This document shows positions 12,015 to 24,788 of a stretch of DNA of 64,000 nt, one piece after another; position 1 is the first letter of the stretch; each line of letters opens with the position of its first letter. This DNA is from Litsea cubeba (Eukaryota > Streptophyta > Magnoliopsida > Laurales > Lauraceae). Below the pieces are notes generated by a model. It worked only from the letters and a program-made list of their open reading frames with translations. It did no database searches and was not told where the DNA came from. Location: assembly GCA_012931725.1 (NCBI GenBank), contig CM022945.1, positions 19,206,580-19,270,579 on the forward strand. The letters are read 5' to 3'. The position numbers and the translations under genes are program-made.

Positions 12015-15000
12015 ATTAGATAAGAGTACTAATGGATAGATGTCATGTCATATCATTGTTTTTTATACGGCAGCAGTGCCTTGTCCCTGTTGTGCAAAGC
12101 AAAGATGCCTCTTCGATTAAAATAATGGTAATGATTTTGGGTATTGGGAATTGGAAACAAGATTGATGTTGCCAGTCCATACCTTGGGTGCTTTTCCTTT
12201 TTTGTGGGCTGCTATTATTGGCCACCTTTGATGCTACTGGGGTGGAAATCTTGTCATCAAAGCCAAATCATACTTCACTTGAAACTACATTTGTTTTACA
12301 TGTGTCAGAATTCTCTCTAATTAGTGGGTGAAAGTGGGACATCCCACACTAAAGAAAAGGCTCAACACATTTGTTATCTTTTCACGAGATATATTATAAT
12401 GAGAATTCTTTTTATCTTTCATTGGATTAGAAATTAATATTTAACTGTGTTGTGAGTGGGGATTAGGGAATCGATAACTTCTTTGATTCCTTGTTCTCCT
12501 GCTTTTTATTTGGGTTAGGATTCGAGTCAATCGTTCTGATACTAAGCTTTTCAAGAATCCATTTTACAGATGATAGGTTTCATAATTTGATCATATCATG
12601 CCCAATCAAATCCTGAAGATTACATCTATGTCAAGACTGGAAATGTTGAAGAGTGATCCTAGTTCCAAGGGAGGAATGCAAGGAACTATTGTGAAAACTA
12701 AGACATAGGTTACAATGGAAAATAATTGAGAACATTAAGAAGGTTGAATGTATTTATGATAATGATTAGTTTATGCTAAATTAACATTGAATTAGATTAA
12801 ATTTGTAATGTGACTAAATCATCAGATTTGAGTAAGATTAGACTAGATATATGATGTGATTAAGTTATCGCAAAATTCCTAGTTCAAGTTAATACTTTTA
12901 ATTTCTACAAATGATAGATATATGTCAGTTTCTATAGTCGCTATGGGAGATTGTAACGTAATAAATTCTGATGGATGATGTGATGAGAATTTATCAAAAA
13001 TAATTAGCATTTGATTTCTTTTCCAATATTTTATCTCATGCTTGTTGGCTAAAAAGAAATTGTACAAATCAAATATTTTTTGTTGACAAAAACAACTCTA
13101 TATGCATAATAATGTTTTGTGGCCACCTGTTTGACTTGTCATTTCATTTTTTTCTCTCCAGCTTGCTTGATTTTGAATGTGTGGGTTTTCAATGGGGATG
13201 GCCCTTTTTCTATTCATTTACCAAATCTAAGGATGAGTGTCACATGGTGAAACTTGAGAGAAGTCAAAACAGGATAGGAATAACTAGCCAGTCATTTCAG
13301 TGTATATGTTACAACCATATCTATGAGCTTTGAGTATTCATTCATTCTGCACTCATCTCATCATGTGCATGATTTTATTTTCATGGCCCGTCTGGCTTCA
13401 AAACCAAGTCACTTGAACAGATGTAGCATCCACAAAACAATTTAGCATCTTTACTTGTACCCCAGTTGCACATGGATGCATGCTTGTGAATGAAACATGG
13501 GAAAGATAGAATATATTGTCACAACTTGCTTATTTTTATAACTCAAAATGTATTAAGCCAATCAATAATTTGTCCAGTCTCCATCCGCGCTGGGGCAGAT
13601 GCGGTTTGCCATATAGCAAGTTGAGCTTATATTTTTAATACTTTCGATCTTGTGAGTCACTCTAATTTGGCCCAGTTGACTGAGTTATAGGCGAGTCAAA
13701 TGAGTATGACGAAGACCCACTTGCTTGAGTTACTTAATTCAGTGACTGGGTCAGGTTCCTAAGTTTCCACACCACAGTTGAGTTGATATCAGGATTGAAT
13801 CACGAGTCAGATAGACTGATTTTAACTTGGATCGAATCCAATTCACTCATTTTCTTTTTCCGACTTGGACAGGATTCAGTTTGCTCATTTTTATTCATCA
13901 TCATCATCAAATCCTTGTTTCAACTATATTAAGATCATTTTGATTAGTGGAGGGTCAGACTTAGGAAGGAAAAAACAAAATAGGCTAAGACTGATCTGTA
14001 ACAAGTTAGTCCCAAAACATTTTGTTATAAAAACCCTAAAACTATCCCCATGGGCATATCATAATCGAAGCACTAATCGCTCCCTTGGTAGGGACTAGGG
14101 AGTATCAAGTATCAACCCAACAGTGCAGGAATGAAGTTGCTAGCAAGCAAGGGAACATAACTTAACTGGTCAGGGAGACAACTATGGATGTGGGACCCAT
14201 TCACCATTCATCCTATATCTTTTTTTACCAGAGGTGGACTACTTTATCATAGCCATCAGATTAATCATCTTCATAATTAGGCTTATGCCTTGTCATAGAG
14301 CACTGAATGGATTGCATTACAACCTTTTCAAGTGTATGCATGGATGTGAAAAAGGGCTCTAATGGGACAAGAAGCGCATTACTCTAACCTTTTCGATTTG
14401 CTATGCCCAAGAACAGTCATGAGTTAAAGAAAGATCTTAAAACTATATTCATATAAAAAAAAAAACTATTTCAAAAAGTTTAAGAGACTTTTAGAAAGTA
14501 CAAATTTGTTGGCTTGAAATGGAAAAATTATGTGAGAGAAGTCAAGAGAAAAAAGGTTAAATAAATAAAGATCTATAAGCAATAGATGAAATCCAAAAAG
14601 TCTTTAAGAAAAGCTTATGTACTCAAAAGAATATAACAAGTTTTAAAAAAAGATTATGTACTCAAAGAATATAACCCCAAAGGGAGAAAAATATAAAAGA
14701 TTCGAGGGTGATTTTGCCATTTGACCTGTGAAAAGTTTCAAGTTTAAAGAGTATCAACCCACATCGTGACAAAGTACAAGCTAGTTGGAGGATAGCTTTT
14801 TTTTTTATTATTAATTTAATTATGTATTTTTAATTGCCTATCCAAGGGCTTTTTTTATATTATTATTACCTAACGAAGGCGGTACACCTGAGACTCATGA
14901 TACTACTCACACGAATAAGGTGATAGAAACTCACACATGCGAGAAAAATAAGCACAACTCATACATGTGAAGTAAAAAAAACTCACGTATGTAAAGAGGG

Positions 15001-15035
15001 AGGAGGCATGGTTCAAACCCAAGACCTCCCAAGAC
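12015..15035. other. Intergenic DNA, no gene seen
   Basis: AT-rich spacer with several poly-A/T runs. From about 14800 the sequence (T run, then a GGTTCAAACCC word at about 15010) resembles part of a SINE that continues after the hAT insertion at 15036, but its ends are not clear. Confidence 0.4.
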
Positions 15036-15293
15036 CAGGGGCGGCACTACATGTATGTGAGTGGGGTCAATTGACCCCACTGACATTTGAAAAATTATTA
15101 AAAAAAAAAAAACTGACATTTGAAAAACTATTAAAAAAAATCTTTAATGAATTAAATTTATGAAAATTTTTGACCCCACTCAATGCCTAAGTTATCGGGT
15201 CATATATCTACAAAAAAAGAAAAAGAAAAATGAACTTATGGAAAATAAATCTTTTGTTGACCCCACTGACTCGAATACCTGGAGCCGCCACTA
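15036..15293. mobile_element. Short non-autonomous hAT (MITE-like) element
   Basis: Begins CAGGGGCGGCACTAC and ends GGAGCCGCCACTA, which are imperfect inverted repeats. Flanked by 8-bp target duplications CCCAAGAC (15028-15035) and CCCAAGGC (15294-15301), one mismatch. At 258 bp it has no transposase. The words GACCCCACT recur three times inside, twice close to the ends. Confidence 0.75.
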
Positions 15294-18200
15294 CCCAAGG
15301 CTCTTGAATCCACGACTCTTTACACTTCAACTCTTTGCAGCTGCACATGATATATGTATTACATCGCACTAAAAAATATATAAGGAAGTTATAAACAAGT
15401 TAGGGATGTTGGTTTTGATCATGCACTCATCCTAACATTCCATCCCCCTTCATTTTGAGCCCACCTACTGTTTCAGCCCTTCAGATTAAGGAGTTTGAAT
15501 GCCCAAATCTATCGAACACCACATAGTTTCCACCCTTGGGCCTTCACCCAAATTCATTCCCACCCTTGCAACATTCTCTCACAGTTCAATTATAAACTTA
15601 AAATGCAAAATACCTACATTGTTTCTGAGCCTTCAAAGAAATACACATTTGGCCTCTGTTTCTGGCTTTCCAAAACCAGAAGGAATATATCTGGATTCAT
15701 CAGTTGTTTAAACCTTCATTCATGCTCCTCCTGGTCCAACCCACCATGAACCAAGTGTGGGGTTGACTTTTGGGAGCCTCCCTTGCACCGGGTCCATGGT
15801 TTAAGAGCTCATTCTAACTCGCTCCGAGTTAGATGAGTCAACTTGGCTCGGTTACTCATTGAGCGCGCAAGTCAAATGAGTCTTATCAAGATCTCAGTCA
15901 GATTTGTGTGAATCTCAGACTTTTTTTTTTTTTTTCAAAAGAAAATTCTATCACTTGGTGACCTTTCCAGCCAAGTCAATTCGAGGTTCCCAGTTCTTAC
16001 ACTATCCCAGGTCTGGATTTTGGGTTTCACTTATTATCCTAGATTCCGGTGGAGTGTTATAAGGCTTTGATGATGACGGCGGCGACGACTCCTCAGCCTG
16101 AATGTGATCAAATGTCCCCTCGAAATACTTGCATGGCCTCTAAACCATTTGTGACAATTTGGAACGGGGCTACGGCGCCCTATACATCACACTATATTTC
16201 CAATCAGTGATTTATGATATGTGGATCACCTTAGTATGATCAAAATGCTTATCTGAAACCGATAAATATATATAGGAACCAGTGTAAATTTCACTTGGAA
16301 CGGAATGATATGAAGTGTTCATATCAATCTTTTTCCAGTGATATTTGGGAAAGTTCATACACGCAGGAGTCCATGTCATATGAAGTTTTGCTTGATCAAA
16401 TAAAGGTGACCCCGAGCATATAAATTAATTCTAATTTGCCATCAGTATGAGATCATTTCTGGCAATGGAAAAAAACCCAGATTTTCTTCATCAATCGTGT
16501 CAAGCCTCCAAAGTTCAATTTCTGTTAAAATACTTCATATCAGGCTTGGGCCTCCTGATGGGCCTAATCATGAAATGGTTTATGACCCATAATTTATGTC
16601 CTTAGAAGATATTAACCCAATCAGATGTCGATCCTTGGCTAAACTGTCTATCTAATGAAAGATCTGTACCAAGAAGTTTGCCCTATCTCTTATATCAAGT
16701 AAACAAGATGTGTTATTGCATTTCATCAAGCATACTAGAAGTCTCATCAACTCAAGATGTGAAATCCGTTCTTCAATAGTTTCAAAAGAAAAAACGGAAA
16801 AAAAGGAACACATCAACATGCACAGTAGAAGAAGCGACAGAGAATACCAACATCACCCCCACCCAGGGGCGGCCACAGGAATTCTTCCTTGTTGGTTTTC
16901 AAAATATATAGGGCTTTGAAAAGTTTGGAGGGGCTATATGCATAAAAAAAATTATGAAATTTTCTAAAGATTTAAGGGGTTTTCAGAAATTTTGGAGGGC
17001 CATGCCCCATGGCAGAGCCTGGCCCGGCCCACCTGGGCCCGCTTAATGAATCACCATAGAGGAAAGAGAGAGGGAAGGTGAGGAAGTGTTGTCAGATTGC
17101 TGCTGGAGCAGTAAGGACTGCTATAATTGCACCAGCAGTGTGGGAAGTTTCATATTCAGGTAGTAAGGTTTGGTACCTGGGTTCTGGTATATGTGTGTAA
17201 TATGAAATTGTATCTGAATGTAAGATATATATGGCTTTGGGTTGATCCTATGTGGATTTATTAATTATTATAGAGTGGATGGACCAGGTCATATGAATAT
17301 AGAATGTGATAATTAATTATTGTAGTTACTGTTTCTGGTGTATGTATGGTAGTTAGGGTGACCAATTACTTGGATTGAAAAGTGGCAACATGGCGCACAT
17401 GTGCATGATCCATGGCTTGCAATGGAAAAAAACCCCATGCGGTCAGCGGTCCCTATAAAAGAAGGCTGGTTTGTGAAGGATCGGGATGTGGATGCCGGAG
17501 ATTTGTAGTGTTTCTGACAGTAGAAAGACCCATCTCCCTTATATAGTGATTCCGAGGAGACACTTACTAAAGTCCTCTTCCACCAAGATTCTAATTCTTG
17601 GTTGGCAACTGGCATCTGTTTAATCTGACTTCATACCTGTGGCATGTAGACCACACGATTTCCAACAGTTTGCTTTTAATTGGGTCACGGAAATGCATAG
17701 CCATTGGTGGCTGATGGATTTTGGCCAACACTCCATAATCAAGTCAGAGTTTAGCCAACATTCCATTTCCTTCCAAGTTGTACATTTTCTTCAAATGTGA
17801 AAAAAAGTGGGCCGGCCCAGCCTAGCCCGAACTGGCCCGGCTTGGCATGGGCCAACATGGCCCGATGGGACTGTGATAGGCCGCCCTCCAGCCAGCCTAG
17901 GCCCGGCAGGGCACAGCACATGAAAATTCACGGGTCTGCACGGGGTACCAATCATCAATTGGTGATGGGTTTTTTGTTCTCTTATGTCTGGGGAAGGCAT
18001 TCATTTTTAATATCTTGGGCTTTCAAAAGATGGACCCTACCATAGAGTTTTACTTATTTTAACTCAGGATTCTTTTTTAAAGTTGAACCATTAGGTGAGG
18101 AACTCTTTTCTTTTTCTTTTCAGCTTTATAAGACTCAAACTAATACATTCTTGTTCCTAACTAGTTGAGCTATTTTTTTTTTTTTTTTTTAAGAAGCCGA

Positions 18201-19489
18201 GCTTCTTTTGGGAGCATTTATTGTGCTTTTCATGAGCCTTCCAAAGGGGGCCTATGTTAAGAATGAGAATGACTTGGCATACTTTCATTGATGTGTTGCT
18301 ATAAATAAAGATGCAGGGAGTAAGAACAGAAAAGTTTCCGTGGGCAATCCCATGATTTTGGTGATTGATAAAATGGATGCTATACAAGAAAATACTTTGA
18401 TGCAGAGTCATTGACCATGTGAAGGTCAACGATAAATTCAATAGCCTATGTATGAAATTCCAAACATTTGAAAGTAAATAGGCCCCTATTTCACTCCAAT
18501 AAATGATAGATGCCAGATTAATAAGTAATATACAAGAGAGAGATTTTTATTGAAGTTCGATTTGATCTGTATAATAAGAGATAGGACTACTACCAGATAG
18601 TTTCATCGGTAATCTAGGATATACGGTGTGAAATGCGCATGGCAATGGGCAATGTAATTGGCCTTATGATTCCTTTTGGGAGGTTTTTGAGTTTTTATTT
18701 TGTTTTTCTCCCTGTTGCTTTGCGTGTATCCACGGTTTTTCTCCGCCATAAGTGAGGGCCGCTTATCTATAAACTTGGGACGGGGCTGCTATGAGGGTGG
18801 CCTCCGGCTCTTCCAAAAAAAGAAAAAAACGTCACCAGAACCCTTGAATAGCTCAGAGACATCTCCCTCTTTATAAAAACAACCCAGGGTCATCCTCTGT
18901 CCAGAGACTCTGGGTAGCATGTCTTTTGTTGGTTTAGGGGCCCCCAGTTTGTGTTTGATTTTGAGAAAAATAAATAAATAAAGAAATCTCGACCATCAAT
19001 CTTCTATTCAAACTGAATTTGAGCGAGCACAAGGTTAGATTAAATGCCTCAACGCTCGTGAGTTCGAGTGGTGAAACTCATTACATTAAGCTTCAAGCCT
19101 CAACAACTTTCAGCACGGTGAGGTAAGGCTGATTAGAGGAAGCTTAGATCTGTTCAGCTTGTTCAATTAAGTTATGAATATAGAACAATAATGGCAACCC
19201 TAATCTTGGAAAATACTTCGAAGATTGATTTGTCCTCACACAAATAAAATGGAAGTATAAATCTGATGATTGGAACCCCAACTTATGTCACCAGTTGTGC
19301 CATATTCCATGTAATTTGGGTGGCCTAGATGGCCAGTTCACTGGATTACATTTATATTTTAACTCACAAAGTGGCATTGCTCCTGATACACACTAGATTA
19401 TTGGCTACTAGCTGGGCACTATCTATGTACAAGGCTACCTTGCAATGCCGAATCTAAACCAGCAACTTAAGTTGCTTACAATAATTAGA
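15294..19489. other. Intergenic DNA, one further hAT-like candidate
   Basis: No gene seen. A stretch at about 16864-17030 starts CAGGGGCGGCC and ends near GCAGAGCCTGGCCCGG, resembling the CAGGGGCGG hAT family, but no convincing target duplication was found. GGCCCGGC-rich words at 17805-17930 look like another degraded transposon end. Downstream of the RLK7-like gene (18500-19489) nothing is recognisable. Confidence 0.4.
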
Positions 19490-22400
19490 TCAAGGGCTTA
19501 ACTTGAGTTTCTCGTTCTTCGCCTCAAAACTGTCTCTCATTTTCTCATCCTTGACAGTAATGGCAATGAACTTGCAAGGTTCAACATCTTCCAGCATCTG
19601 CACCACGTTTCTCATAGAAGGTCTCAGTGATGGCAGCCTTGCGGTGCAAAGCACTGCAACCCTCAACACCTTAACAGCGTCGTCTTTCAATGACTCAGGG
19701 ATCCTAGAATCCACCACATTCAATATGCTCTCCCTGGTCGTAATCTGGGTTGCGATCCAGGAGACGATGTCTTTGTTGTCCCCAAATTGAGGTTCAATTG
19801 GCCGCTTCCCCGTCACTAGCTCCATCAGAACGACTCCAAAGCTATACACATCGCTCTTCTCGTCTACTTTGTAAGTGTAGGCGTACTCTGTAAAGAGAGA
19901 TCAAACAAATTAACAGAGAGTTAAAATATTGGTGCTTCTGTTTCATTGATCATGAATATAATCTATCCTTGTCTACGGACTAGTACTAACTATCCAATGA
20001 ATGATGAATGAATGGATGTACTATGTGTTCCTGTCACAAACTTACCAGGAGCAATGTAACCATGCGTCCCTGCAATCACTTGGGTTGAATTCTTTGATCC
20101 ACTCTGCATGATCTTGGCCAATCCAAAATCCGCGATCCGGGGCTTGAAGAACTCATCCAGCAATATGTTACTGGACTTCACATCCCTGTGCACAACCGGC
20201 TTATCGCACCCATGGTGGAGATATTCCAGCCCCATAGCAGCCCCCACAGCGATCTCATACCGGGTCCCCCAGTCCAGCTCCATCTTCCCACTCGTGTGCA
20301 GCCGATCCCACAAACTCCCATTGGGCAAGTACTCATAAACCAGAAGGCTCGAATCCTCGCTCGTGATGCTGCAATACAACTTCACCACATTCACATGCCG
20401 GATCGAGCTGAGCGTAGCCACCTCCGCATCGAATTCGGGCGACTTCTCGGATCGTTTTCCCAGCATCGCAGTACTACTACTTCTCCTGCTCCTCCCATTT
20501 ACAGAAACCCAATTCCATATGTGCTTCACAGCAAGCTCTTTGCCGTTGCTCAAGACGACCCGGTAGACATTCCCAGACCCGCCTTTTCCAATCAGATTCT
20601 CCTGTTTTATCGAATTCAGGATCTCTTGCTCTGTGAAGCTCAAGATCCGAAACGATTTCAGGTCCCACGAGTCTTTGATTGGACGGGCACGATTGATTCT
20701 CCATCTCTTCACAAGCAGATAGCAACCCAGCAATACGAGTGCTGCTGTTCCTGCAACGAGGCAGGATAGTATTGTTCTGTACTTGCTCGATTGGACGGAA
20801 CTAAACAGACATGCGCGGAGATAACGGATGTTATGACTGCAGAGTCCTGGGTTTTCTTCGTAGCTGCTGTTGTAGGCCGAAATCGAGAGGGCGTCCGGCA
20901 CTCGGCCGGTCAGCTGGTTTCTTGATAGATCGAGGAGGCTGAGCTTCAAGGACGATAAACTAACCGGAATCTCGCCGGAAAGCTTGTTTGCCGACAGATT
21001 TAAGGAATTGAGGGATTCCAGTGAGCCCAATGTCGCCGGGATCTGACCTGAGAGAGAGTTATCGGCGAGATTGATCTCGTGAAGAGAAGCGCAGGAGGAT
21101 AATGACTCCGGAATTCCGCCTGAGAGCATGTTCTTGTCCAATAACAAGCTGCCGAGACTCTTCAATCCTCCGATGCTGGCCGGAATCTCGCCGGAGAATT
21201 GATTGAAGCTGGCGTCAATCGATACGAGCTGCGTGGCTTTGGAAATCTCCGGCGGGATTCCGCCGGATAAGTAGTTGTTGGAGATGAACAGCTGCCCTAG
21301 TTTCGCAGCGTTTGCGATGTCGGATGTTACAGGGCCTTCAAATCGGTTGTTGGCGACGTCGATGATTTCGGCGTTTGGAAGGCCCCAGATTCCGGCGGGT
21401 ACAGTGCCGGAGAGCGAGTTGTTGGTGACTCGGAACCGGATCAGAGTGGGACAGCTGGCGTACGACTCAGGAATCGGACCGGTGAAGCCGTTGTCGAGAA
21501 TGAGGAGCATCATCATCTTGCCTTGCTTGCACATGTCCGGCGGGATCGGACCGGTCAAACGGTTCTCTGACACGTCGATGAAGTTGAACTCCGCCCAGCT
21601 GCCTAGCTTCTGAGGAAGAGTTCCAGAAAGCTGGTTTCCGTACAGAGAGAGATTTACGAGCTTCTTGAAGTCGCCGAATTCCGGCGGAATTTCTCCGGAT
21701 AATTTGTTGTAGAAGAGCTGCAGAGAGACGAGATTCGCGAGAGTCCTCAATTCTCCGAGATCGCCTTCGAGACTGTTCCAGGACGCATCGAAATTCTCCA
21801 GTTTCGTGAGGTTTCCGAATCCGATCGGGATCTTTCCAGTGAGGTCGTTCTTCCAAAGCTCCAATTGCCAGAGCTTGGTGAGTTTCACGATCTCAGCAGG
21901 GATCTCGCCTGTGAAGTTGTTGACGGAGAGCTCGAGATTGATGAGTTCCGTCAGATCTCCGATCGAAGGCGGGATCTTTCCTTCGAGACTGCAATTCGAG
22001 AGATAGAGCCACGATAGCTTGCGGAGGCTCAAGATCTCCTCCGGAAACGTGCTCCGGTCGAAGGTCGGATTGTCTCCAAGGCTCAAAGAAACAAGATTCG
22101 ATAGATTCCGCAGCGAAATCGAAGGAAATGGACCGGAGAAGAGATTCATCGACAGATTCAGAAATCTTAAATTGTTCAGATTTGAGAAATCAGGCAGTGG
22201 TCCTTGGAACTTATTCCAAGCCAGATCTAAGTGCTGCAACTTGCTGCAGTTTCTGAGATCTGATGTGATTACTCCGTAAAAGGAATTCGATCCTATCGCG
22301 AGCTTCTGGAGGGATTGAAGATTGCAGATCGAATCGAGAGGGAGCTTTCCGGAGAGACCCATGTTGGTGAGGTCGATTTCGGTGACCGAATTGGCGGAAT

Positions 22401-22584
22401 TGCAGATGATTCCGGTGAAATTGCATGGAGAAAGGTTTGAGCTCCATGAGTCGAGAGAGTTGGGATTGGACAGCTGAGATTTGAAGTTGAGCAGGATTTG
22501 GAGCTCATCATCTGATCGGATTGTGTGGAAACACGTGAAGAAGAGGATAAGGTAGTAGAGAAGCATCGTGCTCAAGGCAGACAT
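19490..22584 (-). CDS. RLK7: LRR receptor-like kinase, subfamily XI, RLK7/HAIKU2 type
   Basis: Two exons, 22584-20046 and 19887-19490, with a 158-bp phase-1 GT-AG intron. They sum to 978 aa, the usual size for RLK7 and IKU2. Signal peptide about 1-24, LRR cap with a CNFTGI motif, about 20 LRRs, paired cysteines after the LRRs, a membrane helix about 605-625 and a kinase domain. Kinase residues: glycine loop GKGGSG (666-671), Lys687, HRD (799-801), DFG (819-821), and APE with Glu847 split by the intron. A Ser/Arg-rich insertion of about 25 residues follows Lys687. RLK7 in Arabidopsis binds PIP peptides in immunity and stress; HAIKU2 controls endosperm growth. This gene could be orthologous to either, and I favour RLK7 on length and sequence feel only. 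The exon GC content is higher than that of the CEPR1-like gene, so several long chance ORFs appear in other frames. Confidence 0.93.
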
Positions 22585-23044
22585 TTTGGGTTTGAAAGTG
22601 CCGTAACTCAGAAGAAGACTCGTAAGAATGAAAAGAGTCTTTGAGAGCGGGAACTTGAGGCCTCTGCGTGAGAGTGCAGGAAGAGGAAGGTCTGAACGAG
22701 TTTGTCATTTAAGGGAGGCGTGGGCCCACCTGGCTGTCACGAGGACTTGCGCAGTGGAAGTTTCCAGCCGTCTTGGTTGACTGACGAGTCTTCATGTTGT
22801 GATGCCACGTGGCACTGAAATGATTATGGATAAGTGGCACGTGCGGAACTATTTACGATTGTGGACAGTGCGCGGGTGTGAGTGCGATACTGTGACCTTT
22901 TTTCTTTTATTTTTAAATATTCATCGTGAGACCCACGGCCACCACCTCCTCAATGGTTTCAATCTGCCTAATTTCTTATTACTGTTGCAGCCAACATTCT
23001 ACACACATGGAAAAGGCTTCCCACGTATGTGATTGCATGATCAT
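22585..23044. other. Upstream region of the RLK7-like gene
   Basis: Presumed promoter and leader of the minus-strand receptor gene. ACGTGGC (22806-22812) and GGCACGTGCGG (22835-22845) are G-box-like words that bZIP or bHLH factors could bind. No clear TATA box was found. Confidence 0.4.
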
Positions 23045-23488
23045 TATAGGGTCAGGCCAGTTTACCTCAGTTGATATTCGAAACTCGTTGAAGGAAGCCT
23101 CGTCACGTCAAGGCCTCCGAGTCATCACGACGAAGTCCTCCCCTTACCCGCTCTTACCAAATCTCGCGAAGAAACTCTCACCTGCCCTCCACCTTGCTCG
23201 TTCCTCGAGGACACGTATGAGGCTCCAGGCTCCAGAGAGACGTTGCTTTATTTTTGAATCCCATCTGTTGGGGAAGTGTTATAAATTCAGGGTCTCCTCA
23301 TCACTTGAGGGGCAATGATGAACATCTTACTCTCTCTCTCGCTTGTAATCCCCCTTATCAATCAAAGATCACCATATTCTAAAGTGGACGTAGGTCATAC
23401 AGACAGAACCACTATAAATTCCCTCTCTCTCTCACCTAGCATTTATTACTTGACCGGTGGTGTCCGAAACCTATTTTTGGCATCATCA
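23045..23488 (+). mobile_element. Solo LTR related to the 8.8-12.0 kb retrotransposon
   Basis: About 444 bp. The 3' 200 bp match the LTR at 8790-9254 closely (GGACGTAGGTCATACAGAC, TTGACCGGTGGTGTCCGAAA, GGCATCATCA end). The 5' half is clearly diverged, with small indels. Flanks ATCAT (23040-23044) and ATTAT (23489-23493) are a possible 5-bp target duplication with one mismatch. No second LTR or interior is present, so it probably arose by LTR-LTR recombination. Its LTR-type TATAAAT lies at about 23279, reading away from the receptor gene. Confidence 0.75.
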
Positions 23489-24788
23489 ATTATATATCAT
23501 CTTGCCATTGTTATTACATCTATAAAACTCGTTATCCAATTTTCTTAATTTTACCCATCATACTAGTGGGCCACTACATATGAATTTCAAAGTTACTTAA
23601 CTTAAAAGTAAGCATTTAAAAAAAAAAAGAAAAAAAAACCTTAAAAGTAAGCATCTTATGGGAGATTATATCCTCTTTCTCTGTTTTTTTTTAAATTGTT
23701 CCAGATCATACTAAAGCGCCAACACCACGTAACCGTGTTGGCTATGGGACAATATCTATTCGCTCTTACTTAGTTTACTTTCTAGTATAAAAAAATAAAA
23801 GGAAAAAGAAAAGTAAAACAAAAAAAAATAAAAAAATGAAGACTATACTCTTTTTTAAAAGTAGTGCTTAAGAGGATGCCTTCATGTAGATCAGGTGTTT
23901 TGTATCCCACGTGTAGACTGTGTAGTGTGTTGGTAGAGACGCACTCTCCGAGTGAGTTCTACCCGTCCTAAGCATTAACATTTTATTTTGAAAAGCAGGT
24001 AAGATTGGGATTTACATGTTTGCCCGTTTACTGATTTTATTTTTAAAATCAAGTGAAATGAAGTGAAGTAAAGAAAGGGAATAAAATATAATTAGGTTAT
24101 GATAATATTTTATTTTTAATTATTTTGTATGAAATCTTTTTGACTTTTTCTATGAAAAAGTAGAGTTTTTTTTGTCTTTTACTGGATAAAGGTGGTTGTT
24201 TTTTTACTTTTTTTTTAAAAGATTGTGAGAAATTTAAATTAAAGTGTTTTTCATGTGACATCTTATTCGAAAAATGAAGGCTTTACTTAACTTTTACTTT
24301 ACGGTGAGATTACCAAATGGGCCCGGAATTCGATTTGTCGACGCACGTGTACATTTATATGCCGGTAGTGAAGATTAAAGAGATAATAAAATATTAAGGG
24401 GTTTGATCATAGTATGATGAAATCTTACTTTAGTGGCTTGATAATGATTCTTTTTTACTTTTTGGATAAAAAGTAGATGGATTTTTGTCTTTTAGTGGCC
24501 TGAGAATGTTTTTTTTTGTTTTTTTACTTCCTTTTAAAACTAAAAGAAAGAATTCTAAAATTTTATACTTTTGATATGACCCTTAGACTTTCTTTTCCGG
24601 TGAAATGAGACTTTAATTCAGTCCACCCTTAGACTTTCTTTTCCGGTGAAATGAGACTTTAATTCACTCCACCTTACTGGTGAAGGAGGCTTTTCTTGTA
24701 TGGTGAAAGGAGGCTTTATTTCGGTCCACCTTCTCTTCCTTGGAGTAGTTACATGCCTAACTCAACCATGCAATGTGCATTAATATAA
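23489..24788. other. Intergenic DNA, no gene seen
   Basis: AT-rich spacer. A direct repeat of about 50 bp (CCTTAGACTTTCTTTTCCGG at about 24581 and again at about 24627) is the only visible structure. Confidence 0.4.

Noticed and set aside
16864..17030. Another complete hAT MITE
   Set aside because: The left end is good, but no 8-bp flanking duplication better than six of eight was found, so it is only mentioned as a candidate.
20188..20769. Plus-strand ORF of 193 codons
   Set aside because: Antisense shadow of the kinase exon of the RLK7-like gene.
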